DNA of 54,972 nt from a bacterium. Lineage in GTDB: Bacteria; Bacteroidota; Bacteroidia; Cytophagales; Cyclobacteriaceae. The notes below the pieces were generated by a model. The model ran no database searches and was not told the origin of the DNA. It saw only the letters and a list, made by a program, of their open reading frames with translations. Below, piece after piece: positions 1-11,700 of this stretch (position 1 is its first letter; each line of letters begins with the position of its first letter). A program made the translations under genes and the position numbers. The DNA is taken from NCBI GenBank assembly GCA_024743255.1, contig JANSWY010000028.1:1-54972 (forward strand), given 5' to 3'.

Positions 1-1
1 A

Positions 2-3000
2 GACCAATCAAGGGTGGAATTTGGAGGTAACAATTTATTGATTGATCAAAAAGGTTTCTCCGGGTTGATCCGTGCAAATAATCTCATTACTTTGGAACAA
101 GGAGAGATTGGGAATTGGGCATTCTCACTAACAGAAATTTCAGTTGGTGTGAAGGCTAATCAACTACGACAAGCAGGGTTTAAGGGGCTTATTGAAGTGC
201 CATTGATGGACGGTGATTCTTCAGGAATATTGGGGTATGATGCTCAATTTAAACCTAAAGGAGACTTTTTGTTTCAAGTTGAGGTGAAGGACCAATTACC
301 ATTTAATGTTTGGCAAGCTCAATTGACTTTAGACAAAAACTCCTACATAAAGGTAGAAAAGAAAAATGGTTCTCTGAAACCTGAGGCTTTTCTGAATGGT
401 GTGATGACAGTTAATGCCTCATCAGATGCTAGTTCGACTGAGAAAGGGGTGAAATTTAAAGGAATTGAGTTTCAAGGGCTAAAAATTCAATCAATCCGAC
501 CATACGTAACTGTACAAGCTTTTTCTCTCGGTACTGAAGGTGAAAGGTCGGAGACGGCTAGTTTTCCCATTACAATTCATGAAGTATTTGGTCAGGTGAC
601 TGAGCAAAACTTAGAGCTTGGAGTAGAATTGTCGCTTCATTTAACTAACAGTTCAACGGGTGGTGGTTTTAGTGCTCGAGGGCGGGTTAGTGTTTTAGGA
701 GAGCTCTATGAAACTGAAGGAGGCAGATTTAGATCAAAGTTCGATAAAGTCAATATAGAAAAATTTTCAATTGATGTGAAGCAAGGTTCACTAGCATTTA
801 GTGGTGAGTTAATAGTATTTAAGAAGAATGAGATTTACGGTAAGGGGATAAGTGGAAGTATTGAGGCAACATTTGGTAGCGGCCTAACAGTAGGTGCAAA
901 AGCACTCTTTGGAAAGGTTGATGGGATGCGCTACTGGTATGTCGATGCGATGGTGGAGCTTTCTTACGCATCCAGAATTCAATTGGTTCCGGGACTCCTA
1001 AATATTAGTGGTTTTGCTGGAGGAGCCTATTATCACATGGGTATTGATGATTCAGGACTGTCCAATGATATTGGGATATCAAGATCTGGAGTCACGTATA
1101 GGCCAGATTCTACTATGGGCTTAGGACTAAAGGCTACTGTTTTTATTTCCAGCATTACGGAAAATGTACTTAAAGGAGAGGCTACTTACGAAATGGCTTT
1201 TAATGCCACTGGAGGATTGAGATACATTTCTTTTACAGGTAATGCCTTTATAATGAGCTCAAATGCGGAAAAAGCCGACCTGTCTGAATTATCCAAGTCA
1301 ATGGCAAAACAATCCAATTCAGCGAAATCATCCGACAACCCAGAAGGTTTACTAGATTCAGATAATGAAAACGACCCATCAAATCTAGAAATTCATGGAG
1401 ATCCTACCGCCAAAGGTGCAGCCATTGCTGCTCACCTTCATATGATAATGGATTTTAATAATAATAGCTTTCATGCTGAGGCACAGGCCTATGTAAATAT
1501 TGCCAATGTTATTACTGGAGTCGGTCCTAAAAACAGAGCAGGTTGGATAACTATGCACTTTTCTGCAGATGAGTGGTACATATATGTTGGTTATCCTGAT
1601 TATGATAAACGTATCGGTCTTGAGTTTGCAAATTTGGCAAGGACTACTGCATATTTTGTAACTGGAAGTAAAATCCCAGGATCTCCTCCACCCCCCTCCA
1701 ATGTAAGTGAGATTCTCGGAGACATTAACCTGGATTACATGAGTGATCTCAACTCATTGAAAAGTGGAGCAGGAATAGGTTTTGGAGCAGAGTTTAGTTT
1801 TGACACAGGAGACCTAACTTTCGCAATATTCTATGCCAGGTTTGCAATGGGAATGGGGTTTGATGCGATGTTAAAAGACTATGGGTCAGCACAATGTGAA
1901 GGAAGGTCAGGTGCTTTAGGAGTAAACGGGTGGTATGCAAATGCACAGGTATATGCCTATATACAAGGGAAAATAGGTATCCAAGTAAAGCTTTTCGGGA
2001 AAAAACGAAAAGTGGATATAATTGACCTTGGACTTGCTGCTATACTGCAGGCAAAATTACCTAATCCCACATGGATGCGTGGAATTGTAGGGGGGCGTTA
2101 CAGCGTACTTGGTGGATTGGTAAAAGGACAATGTAAATTTGAATTTGAATTAGGTGAAGAATGCAAGATTCAGAAGACCGGAAGTGTACTGGAAGGCCTG
2201 GAAGTTATAAGCACTATTACTCCATCAGAAAATGAAACGGATGTAAGTGTATTCAACACTCCACAGGTTGTTTTCAACTTCGAAATCAATAAAACATTCA
2301 CCATGATGGACAGAGATGATAAAAGAAAAAGCTTCAGGATTGTTCTTGATGAATATAAAGTTTCGCAGGGAGCTGTTGCATTGACCGGAACCAAAGACTG
2401 GAATCAGGACAACACCGTGATAGTGTTCAATGGAGACCAGATTCTGCCTGGAATTTCTGACATTAAAGTATTTGTAAAAGTATCTTTTGAAGTACAGGAG
2501 AATGGTGTCTGGAAAAAAGTATTAATTGATAATCAACCACTAACAGAGAGTAAAGCATTAACATTCAAAACTGGTGAAGCACCAGATTATATTGCTGAGG
2601 AAAACATAACATACAGATATCCGCTTGAAAACCAATATTTATTCTATCCACAAGAGATCACTCAAGGGTTTATTAGAATGCGAGTTGGTCAGGATTATCT
2701 TTTTAACCCTGGTTCTGAATGGGTACAAAGAGTCAGGATAAAAACTAAAAACGGCTATCAGAAGTACTTGAATTTTAACTATGCCAACAAACAGGTTAGT
2801 TTTAATATTCCGTCTGATGTTCCATTGAACCAACCAGTAGAATTTGAGGTGATTAATTTGCCATCTTCTATGGCGTCTAGTATCGACTCAAATGTAGACT
2901 CGGTTATCACAAATGTTGATCTGGGTGATGCCGATATCTCGACTGAGATAAAAACCAATGAGGCTACAGGATCACTTCAGGATCTGCAAGAGAAGGTGCT

Positions 3001-3631
3001 TTATTCCAACATTGTTCGAACCAGTAGCTACGCTTCTTTAAGAAGGAAATTGGAAGCTCCTCAAAACTACAGTATTGTTACATGGCCCGTCCAGCCTAGG
3101 GTATATGAACTAAAATGGCAACTTACTTCAATGCCTGAAGTCTTCACTAACCTAGAGTTGAATGGCAATTCTTCTTTTGGTCCATTAGTGTCATATCAAG
3201 CTGACTACAATGGAAATAGCTGGTATAATAATGAAGTATTTCCTCTAATCTATGAGAACTATCCAATTCACAATTCAATTACGATCACCAGACGTAATGT
3301 AAATCAAATGGACCCAGCTCCTAGAAACAATATATACTTTGTACAAATGACTCAGTATGGAACTGACTTAAATACCACACCTAATTCTTCACAAGCTATT
3401 TTATTCTTCAACGTGGGCTTGGATGTTCATCAGGATTATGTAGAGTTGAGAAATAAAGCTGCCGATTATCTCTTTGCTGGAGGTGTTAACTCCAGAGCTA
3501 CTCAGCTACTACAAAGTCAATTCCCGGTAATGTGGTATGAGAAATATAAGTTCAAGGTAGGATATAGAGTTCCAGGAGTCTCAGGGGTTAATTTTAAGTA
3601 TACACACACTTTGGATTACAAACAGGAATGA
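2..3631 (+). CDS. Large beta-rich surface protein, 5' end outside window
   Basis: The reading frame is open to the left edge, so the N-terminus, including any signal peptide, lies outside the window. About 1209 residues are visible. They are rich in short alternating polar/hydrophobic beta strands and Gly/Ser turns. A segment around nt 2200-2580 reads like a bacterial Ig-like domain (it opens ITPSENETDVSVFNTP). A short Pro-rich linker (PGSPPPPS) lies near nt 1675-1700 and a Ser/Asp/Asn-rich spacer near nt 1270-1400. No T9SS C-terminal sorting domain and no catalytic motif were recognised. The stop codon overlaps the next start as ATGA at 3628-3631, so it is the first visible gene of a translationally coupled operon. 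It is probably an exported surface or periplasmic structural protein. The family is not recognised. Confidence 0.75.
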   Translation, partial: DQSRVEFGGNNLLIDQKGFSGLIRANNLITLEQGEIGNWAFSLTEISVGVKANQLRQAGFKGLIEVPLMDGDSSGILGYDAQFKPKGDFLFQVEVKDQLPFNVWQAQLTLDKNSYIKVEKKNGSLKPEAFLNGVMTVNASSDASSTEKGVKFKGIEFQGLKIQSIRPYVTVQAFSLGTEGERSETASFPITIHEVFGQVTEQNLELGVELSLHLTNSSTGGGFSARGRVSVLGELYETEGGRFRSKFDKVNIEKFSIDVKQGSLAFSGELIVFKKNEIYGKGISGSIEATFGSGLTVGAKALFGKVDGMRYWYVDAMVELSYASRIQLVPGLLNISGFAGGAYYHMGIDDSGLSNDIGISRSGVTYRPDSTMGLGLKATVFISSITENVLKGEATYEMAFNATGGLRYISFTGNAFIMSSNAEKADLSELSKSMAKQSNSAKSSDNPEGLLDSDNENDPSNLEIHGDPTAKGAAIAAHLHMIMDFNNNSFHAEAQAYVNIANVITGVGPKNRAGWITMHFSADEWYIYVGYPDYDKRIGLEFANLARTTAYFVTGSKIPGSPPPPSNVSEILGDINLDYMSDLNSLKSGAGIGFGAEFSFDTGDLTFAIFYARFAMGMGFDAMLKDYGSAQCEGRSGALGVNGWYANAQVYAYIQGKIGIQVKLFGKKRKVDIIDLGLAAILQAKLPNPTWMRGIVGGRYSVLGGLVKGQCKFEFELGEECKIQKTGSVLEGLEVISTITPSENETDVSVFNTPQVVFNFEINKTFTMMDRDDKRKSFRIVLDEYKVSQGAVALTGTKDWNQDNTVIVFNGDQILPGISDIKVFVKVSFEVQENGVWKKVLIDNQPLTESKALTFKTGEAPDYIAEENITYRYPLENQYLFYPQEITQGFIRMRVGQDYLFNPGSEWVQRVRIKTKNGYQKYLNFNYANKQVSFNIPSDVPLNQPVEFEVINLPSSMASSIDSNVDSVITNVDLGDADISTEIKTNEATGSLQDLQEKVLYSNIVRTSSYASLRRKLEAPQNYSIVTWPVQPRVYELKWQLTSMPEVFTNLELNGNSSFGPLVSYQADYNGNSWYNNEVFPLIYENYPIHNSITITRRNVNQMDPAPRNNIYFVQMTQYGTDLNTTPNSSQAILFFNVGLDVHQDYVELRNKAADYLFAGGVNSRATQLLQSQFPVMWYEKYKFKVGYRVPGVSGVNFKYTHTLDYKQE

Positions 3632-5700
3632 GAAGCTTAAAATTTCAAATATTGACTATTTTCATCACAACTTTGGTTTTAAGGACTTACGCACAACCAA
3701 ACAACTCCAAAACTGTAGCATTATTAGCAAAATCCACACAAAGTAGTATTCAACTCAGGTGGGCTCCAACTACTCCAGTTTTATGGCAACTTGGCAATAA
3801 ATATGGTTATGGTGTGGAAAGGATTACAATGCTTCGAAACGGAAAATTATTAGATCCGGATGATAGGTCATTGGTCAAATTATCCAATGAAATATTAAAA
3901 CCTTACCCACTGGAGTCATGGGAATTTTTGGTGGAAAATGATGATAATGCTGCTATTGCAGCCCAAGCTATTTATGGTACGGGATTTGATTTTGCGTTTG
4001 ACGGTCAGGACGTGCTTGAAAGTATCAATAAGGTGAAGGAAGTTGAGTCCAGATTTTCATTTGCACTGTACGCAGCTGATCTGTCTATTGACGTGGCAGA
4101 GTATTCTGGTTTATATATTAATGATGAAACTATAAGCCCAGAAGAAAAATACATCTATAGGGTTTATTTGAATCTTCCTTATGAAATTCAGGATATTAGT
4201 AGGGATACCGTTTCGTATTTTATAGGCCTAGATGACTACTATCCTTTACCGGAAATTGGTCAATTCAATGGTGAGTTTAGAGATGGCGTTGCGACATTGA
4301 TGTGGAATTATAAGGATTATCAGGAATATTTCACCAGCTACATTATTGAAAAATCTTCAGATAATGTTGATTTCTCGCCTATTACAGATCAGCGAATTAC
4401 TCCGGCTGTTAGTGAGTTTTCCGAATCTCAAAAAGTAATGTATTACCTTGACAGTCTTGAAACAAACAATATTTATTACTACCGTATTAAAGGGATTTCT
4501 CCTTTTGCCGAAATTGGACCTCCTTCTGAAGTAATCTCAGGAAGGAATAGATCATCATTCAAATTCTCACCTCTGTTTTTAGATGCAGACACCATAAGTT
4601 CCCAGCGAGTTCTGTTAAAATGGTCATTTCCAGAGAATGGTATGAATTTATTAAAAGGTTTCAGAATATTGAGAAGTGACAATGAGGGAGTTGGGTATCA
4701 AGACATTAGTGGGTTACTATCCAAGCAGAATTATTCTTACGTTGATGAAAAGCCATTCTCAGGAAATTACTATATTATTGAAGCAGTAAGTATAGATGAC
4801 GAAATCACAAGATCATTCCCGAAATTTACCCAGCTGGAAGATAATACACCACCTCAGCAACCACAGAATCTTGCAGGTAAAATAAGTCAGGAAGGAGTAG
4901 TTCAACTTACTTGGGATGAAGTACCGGACTCTGACTTAAAAGGCTATTTAATTTATAGAAAAAACTTTGATCACGATGAATTTATTAGAGTAAATTCTGA
5001 TGTCGTTGTAGCATCTTCATTTGCTGATACAATTAAGCTTAATAATCTTACGGAATCAATCCAATATGCAATAAGAGCTGTTGATCTTAGATACAATGAG
5101 TCGTTATTTTCGAAGGGCGTAAAGCTCACAAAACCAGATTTGATTCCTCCTGTTGCTCCTTTGATTCAAAATATACAGACACAACCCAATGGGGTTTATT
5201 TATCCTGGATAAATAGCAGTAGTACAGATGTAATTGGATACCTACTTTATAGAACTATTGATGGTGAGAATTGGGAATTGGTGAACACAATTTCGGCGGA
5301 GATGCCTTCATCCATTATTGACAAGGGAGTTGAGGACGGCAAAAGATATGATTATCTATTGGTTGCAATGGATGACGCTGGTCTCGAGTCTGAGCCAAGT
5401 GATCCAGTATCAATTGTATTTAAGCAAATATTCAAAAAACCTGAATTGACTGGTTATGTGGATGAAGGTAAAGGTATTTTTCTCCGTTGGGCTGGAAACT
5501 CAAAACAGCTTTTGAAAACAAAAATTTATCGCGGTAGAGATGAAACCTCTATGTCTTTGTTAGTTACCGCAGATGGACAAACCAGGGAACTTCTTGATCA
5601 GGGATTACGAATTGGAAACAGATACTATTATAAAATCCAGCTTGTTTACATAGATGGCTCAACTTCCAAATTTAGTTCGACTTTAAGCCTTGACTATTGA
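3628..5700 (+). CDS. Secreted fibronectin type III repeat protein
   Basis: A 690-residue protein with a cleavable signal peptide (MRSLKFQILTIF...RTYAQ). After a non-repetitive N-terminal part of about 200 residues it carries roughly five Fn3-like modules, at about residues 205-310, 315-405, 410-500, 503-595 and 600-690. The typical pattern is visible in each: a conserved Trp/Leu early in the module (VQLTWDEVPDSDLKGYLIYR, GVYLSWINSSSTDVIGYLLYR) and a YxYxI/V strand near its end. No T9SS sorting domain is visible at the C-terminus, which ends inside the last module. The start overlaps the upstream stop (ATGA) and its TGA overlaps the ATG of the giant adhesin gene, so it belongs to the same operon. 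A role as a binding or scaffold partner of the adhesins is inferred from context only. Confidence 0.85.
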   Translation: MRSLKFQILTIFITTLVLRTYAQPNNSKTVALLAKSTQSSIQLRWAPTTPVLWQLGNKYGYGVERITMLRNGKLLDPDDRSLVKLSNEILKPYPLESWEFLVENDDNAAIAAQAIYGTGFDFAFDGQDVLESINKVKEVESRFSFALYAADLSIDVAEYSGLYINDETISPEEKYIYRVYLNLPYEIQDISRDTVSYFIGLDDYYPLPEIGQFNGEFRDGVATLMWNYKDYQEYFTSYIIEKSSDNVDFSPITDQRITPAVSEFSESQKVMYYLDSLETNNIYYYRIKGISPFAEIGPPSEVISGRNRSSFKFSPLFLDADTISSQRVLLKWSFPENGMNLLKGFRILRSDNEGVGYQDISGLLSKQNYSYVDEKPFSGNYYIIEAVSIDDEITRSFPKFTQLEDNTPPQQPQNLAGKISQEGVVQLTWDEVPDSDLKGYLIYRKNFDHDEFIRVNSDVVVASSFADTIKLNNLTESIQYAIRAVDLRYNESLFSKGVKLTKPDLIPPVAPLIQNIQTQPNGVYLSWINSSSTDVIGYLLYRTIDGENWELVNTISAEMPSSIIDKGVEDGKRYDYLLVAMDDAGLESEPSDPVSIVFKQIFKKPELTGYVDEGKGIFLRWAGNSKQLLKTKIYRGRDETSMSLLVTADGQTRELLDQGLRIGNRYYYKIQLVYIDGSTSKFSSTLSLDY

Positions 5701-8700
5701 TGAAAATGAGTAGAATAATTTTTATATCGTTTTGGATTGTTGGGTTATTTTTAATTCCTGAAATATTACAGGCACAGACTGTTTCATTCAGCCTTGGAGA
5801 CAACTTGCCTACACATACCCCAGTTACAGATAGGAGGATTCCTTTTCTAAGAAAATCGTTTGATTGTACGGGGCAACCATCACCGTGTCTTCCTTTTGAA
5901 ATTGATGAATTTACTGGGACTCATTACATTGAAGATGTTGCTCCTGTAGTCACCCGAACCCACGATCAAACTGCAGGTACCCATTGGTTTGTTCAAGATG
6001 TCTCAAGTGGAGAAGGTTACAAATATTTTGGATTTGCTGCAGGTTCTCTGCTTTCAGAAATTGGCTACTTGTTAGACGATTCACGAATGGCAACAATTGC
6101 TTCAGTTTTGGGGCTTACTAGGGCATACGGGGTGGAATTAAGATTTGTATGTGTTCCAGATGTAGCAGATTATCGATTTCATATTCCTCGTCCATCTAAT
6201 ATTGTGACTATCAATAAGTTGCCTGATGTATCTTTTGTTGAAACGGACGTTAGCTGTAAATTTGATGACTCTCCAGATGATCCACTAGAACTTGACGGAG
6301 AACTAGAACTTACATTTAATATACCTGGGTTATGGGAAGTATTTGTAAGAAGATCAGATGGAGCTAATATGGAACTGAGAGGAATCGAAATCTTGGAAAA
6401 TGATGTCCTTGAGTTTAGAAGTAGAAAGGCATATCTCAATGGAGTTGAGGTCACTTCGCCAGCATTGGTAGGTGAATATGATTTTTCTCCAGGTACTTAT
6501 ACTCTTGTAATACAATCTTTAGGAATCGTTGAAACAGCAAGAACCTGGTACCCTGAAATTGGTGAGCCAAACCTCATTTCAGTTGGTTCTATTACAACTT
6601 CACCTACTACCTGTTTTGGAGAACCCAGTGGTTCCATAACCATAGCTGGATCTGGAGGTACACCAATATACAGATACAAAGTGAATGATGGGTCTTACAC
6701 TGGTGGTTCTTCTGGTGCAGGCACAATAAGTGGGATAGAGGGAGCTACCGATCATGTGGTTTATGTAATGGATGCAAATGGTTGTGAGGTTTCACAAGGC
6801 GGTGTTGAGGTGGATGATGCGCCTCAGATAATACCGGATATCAGTGTTACTCAAATGGAATGTCATGGGCAGAGGGGTAGTATAACAGTTAGAGCAGCAG
6901 GAGGTAATCCTTTTGGTACCAGTGCCTATCGCTTCGGAATTACTGGACCTATTGTGATTTACCCTGGCACAGGTTCTGCTTCTACTTCTTCCGCTACTTC
7001 TTTGACACGAAATAATTTGGTTGCAGGTGATTATATAGTGACGATCATAGATGAGAGCAATTGTTCCTTAGATGTTACATACGTTACTATTGATCCAGAA
7101 CCGGAGTTGTTTACATTAAATAATGGATCTAGTTCCGTAAATCCGGTGATAACCGATGTGCAATGTCATGGGGAAAATACCGGGTCTGTAAGAGTGACGG
7201 CCTATGGTGGAACTCCTCCTTTTAGATTTAAGTTTGGAAGCGAAAGTTATTCTTCTGCATCAACAAATCGCCAATATACAAGAAGTAACCTTACTGCTGG
7301 AAGTTATGCCTGGAGTTTCTTAGATGCCAATGGTTGTGAACTAACTGGAACTGCAGATGTTGAAGAACCTGACGAATTAGTTTTTGTATCAACAGACCCA
7401 ACTGCTCCTTCGTGTTTATCACAACCATCGGAATCCGGAAGTTTTGATGCGGATGGTACAATTGATGTAGAAGTTGAAGGTGCCACAAGACCATATCAGT
7501 ATCGAGTTGATGGTGGGGATTGGAGTTCTAATCAATCTGGTTTCACCTATACTTTTACTTGCTTGAGTGCTGGTGATCACATAATTGAAGTCAGAGGTAG
7601 GTACGATTGTGAACCGTATGGCAGTGAAACTGTCACTGTTCCAAATCCCACCAATACCGTTCAGGTTGCTGCAACGCCCACCGCTGCAGGTTGTACTGGA
7701 GGAACTAATGGTAGTATTTTAGTGGATGCTTCTCAGGGAAACCCGTATTCAACAAGCTCTTACCAGTTTCGTCTGGGATCTTCAGGTAGTTTTAGTAGTG
7801 CTAGGACAAATATAACTTATAATAACTTGTCGCCTGGAGACTACACGGTTTGTGCTAAAGATGAAAACGGTTGTGTTGATTGTACTACTGTGGAGATAGT
7901 TGTTGATGATTCAAGAAAAGTAGTGCTTGATACATTTAATGAAACACAACAACTTGCTTGCGATGATGGTAAGTTTAGAGGAACCTTTCATAACAATACT
8001 GGAAATGTTTCAATTGTTGCCCTTGAAAAGATGAACGGTTCTGCCTGGGACCCAGTGGACCCAAGCACCTATTTTTCACTAGTAAGTAACACTTATGACT
8101 TTATAAGAGTTGAGGAACTAGATTCAGAAGGAAGATATCGCCTTATTATCACGGATGGAATTAACTGCAACGATACTTCTGAAGCAATTTTAACCAAAAC
8201 AACCCCTGACATAACTTTCTCAGCAGTGAGACCACATGTGAGAGATGGAGATGATTTTTACTTCTGTGATGACACAAGATATGTTCGATTAAATTTTTCC
8301 GGAGTTGGTTCTACTATGAGAGTTAGAATACTTCAGGGAGGAGTTCAACAATACCAATATACAGGAGCAAATACCACTGTATCATTTGAGACTGATGTAA
8401 CAGGTACATTTGATGTTCAACTTTTCCCAACCAGTGCCTGTACCGAGTATGAAGAGTTCAGCTTCGGTATGTTTTATGAAACCCCATCTGTCACAGTAAC
8501 ACCAAAAGACTTATCATGCAATGGTGATGGTTCTGGAGAGCTTGCCTTTACTGTAACTGGTAGCAGAGAGACTTACAGCGTATCCTATAACGGAACAAGC
8601 ACCTACCAAAATGTTAATGCTTCAAACCAATATACCAGAACCGGATTATCTGCAGGCTCTTATAATTACCGTATTCAAGACGGAGACAATTGTATCTGGG

Positions 8701-11700
8701 ATTTTCCAAATGCGACCATTACACAACCTAATGTACTTGAATTTTCTACCTTACCATCATTCACAGATATTGATGGATATGAAATTTTATGTAATGGAGG
8801 TACTGTTGATGTATCAGCCACTATTGCTGGGGGAACAGCAAATTACGCCGTAAGCTTAACCAGATCAGGAACAAGCGGCTCCACTGATGATAATGACGGT
8901 GACACAGATATTTCCTTTTCAAATATTGGTGCAGGGGATTACAACTTAGAAGTGACTGACGCCAATAATTGTAAAGTCGATACGGATTTCACCTTAGATG
9001 AGCCAGTTGCATTGTCATCCACTCAAATAAGTAGCACTCCTCCTGTCTGTCCAAATGCTGATGACGGTTCTTTCGTTGTAAGGGCAGCAAATGGAAATGC
9101 CTTCTCAGGAGGATATAGATATGAAATTATAGGCCTTGGAGCTTTAGGTGTAACTACCAATACAACAGGAATTGATTTCGGCAGCTACCAGTCCAGCTTA
9201 GGAGATCCGAACCCGACTACTGCAATTACTCAAGCGACATTTACCAGGCCACAGGGAGAGTATATTGTTCGGATGACTGATAAAAACGGCTGTACCACAG
9301 ATCGCAATGTTACAATTAGTGGCCCAAGCAGTCCATTGACTATTGGGTTTTCAGTGGAAGCTGCATCTTGTGATGAAATTGATGATGGAGTGATTACTAT
9401 ATTGGCAACCCAGGGTGCTGGTTCGTATCGGTACTATGTCAATGGGGCAGAATCAACTAATGCTGACAAAAGAATATTTACTGGCCTTGACGGAAATACC
9501 GATTATACTATTTCAATACGAGACGCCAATGATTGTGAAGTGTCACAAAACAATGTGTCGCCAGGCATTATACTGAATCCCGTTGATGTTGGTATTGAAA
9601 ATATTACAATCCCATTTTGTAATTCTGCTGATGGCTTAGATAATACAGCAACAATAGAAGTTAGAGGTGCTGGAGGTAAAACTGGTAATTTCTCTTTTTC
9701 TCTAAATGATGAATTTGGTACTTATGTTGATAACGGAACAGACACTTACACGTTTACAGGAGTTTCTCCTTCGGTTCCCGGAGATCATATCGTTTATGTG
9801 AAAGACGATGTGGGGTGCATAGGACAAGTAAATGCTACAGTTAACGAAGCGCCATCAATTCAGCTCTCATATGATTATAATCTGGATCCTACAAGAACAC
9901 AATCTGAATACATACTCTGCCCAGGTGAGACTTCAGATCTTACCGTAAATGTTACTAATGGAAATTACCCAATGTCAGTTTCGCTAAGCGGAACAACCGA
10001 AGCAGGAGCAACTTACGGCCCAATTAACAGAACTGCTACAGTCAGTGGTCAAACATTATCATTTAATGATGTACCTGCCGGAGATTATCAGGTTGATGCA
10101 GCAGATCACCAAACTTGTGAAACAACTTCTGTATTAACACAACTTCGGACAGCTGTAAAACCAACTGTTAGCACGGCACAAGGCAAGTCATTAAGGTTTC
10201 AAAGTGGTGTCAATTACCATATTAGTTGTAATGCCGGAAGTGATGGAGAAATAAATATTGTTGTTGGTTCCGGAGAGTTTGGAGATTTTAATATTGAACT
10301 ATTTGCTGATGGTACTACCACTGGACAGGTTGTAGGTGTTGCTCAAGGAGAGACTGCAATATTTAGTGGCTTATCAGCTAAAAGTGGGGGTTCAACAATT
10401 GATTATACTTACGAGATTTCTAACAATCTAAATCCATCATGTACATGGACATATAGTGATGTAATCAACTTAACTGAGCCAGATGAGCTGCAATTGGTTG
10501 ATCATTATTCAACTCCAGGTCCTTTTAATGGATATGAAATTGATTGTTTTGGAAATGATATTGGATATCAAGTAGAGTTCTCCGGAGGTATTTATCCATT
10601 TACAATCAGAATAAATGACAATAGTGATGGCTCTTTGGTTGATGTTCAGAATGTGACTTTAGGTTCATCTAAAGAGACTTTGTTTAGCGGTCTTGTTGAA
10701 GGTAGTTATACCATTACACTACAGGATGATTTTGGAACTACCTGTCAGGTCACTGATAATTTTACCTTGGATGCTCCACCTTTGTTGGTGCCTTCTTTTA
10801 GCGATATTTTAGCTCCTAGTTGTCTTGCGGGCACAGATGGATCAATAACAATATCGGCTGCAGGAGGTGTTCCTGCGTCAGGAGAATACACTTTCAATAT
10901 TACTGACTATTCCTTAACAGCACCATTAAACTTGTCAGGAGAAACTTGCGAAACTATAGACCTATCATCAATAGTTGGTAGTCAAGCTGTGTTCGCTCTA
11001 CCGTCCGGAACATATGATTTTGAAGTTGTAGATAATAATGGTTGTACTCAAAGCTTAGAGGATTTGGTAATTCCACTTCGGTCTTCACCACTTCAAATTT
11101 CAAGTGTTGTGGCAACAGAAACATCTTGTTACGGCGGAACTGATGGTACGTTGACAGTTCAGGCGACAGGTGGAACTACACTACCAGGTAATGAATATAA
11201 GTTTACACTAACCGGAGGGAACCTCAGCACACCATATGAGTTATTTGGAGTTGGGCAAGTGACATTCGAAAACCTTGAAAGTACAGATATTGTAGGGACC
11301 TATGAAGTTTTTGTTGAAGACGCTGATGCTTGTTGCGAAATATTAGGATATAACTACAATGAAAATATTACTCTTGGAACACCTGATCCGGTGGTTGTGA
11401 CTTTGGTTTCGGCTGAAACGGACCAACCTGATTGCTTTGGTGGAACGGATGGGAGTATGTTGACTATTCAGGCAACCGGTGGAGTTCCTCCATATGAGTT
11501 TAGTACTGATGGTACTAACTTCTCCAGTAGTGCTTTAGGTGATAAGTTCAGATTAACCAATATTGAAGGAGGACTGAACTATCAGTTTTATGTTCGAGAT
11601 GCCAATTATGTGGTTACTCAACCTACCTGTGTAACACCTTATGATTATACACTTCCTGATGGGCCACAAATTGAGATCACAGTTTCAAAGGATAATGCAT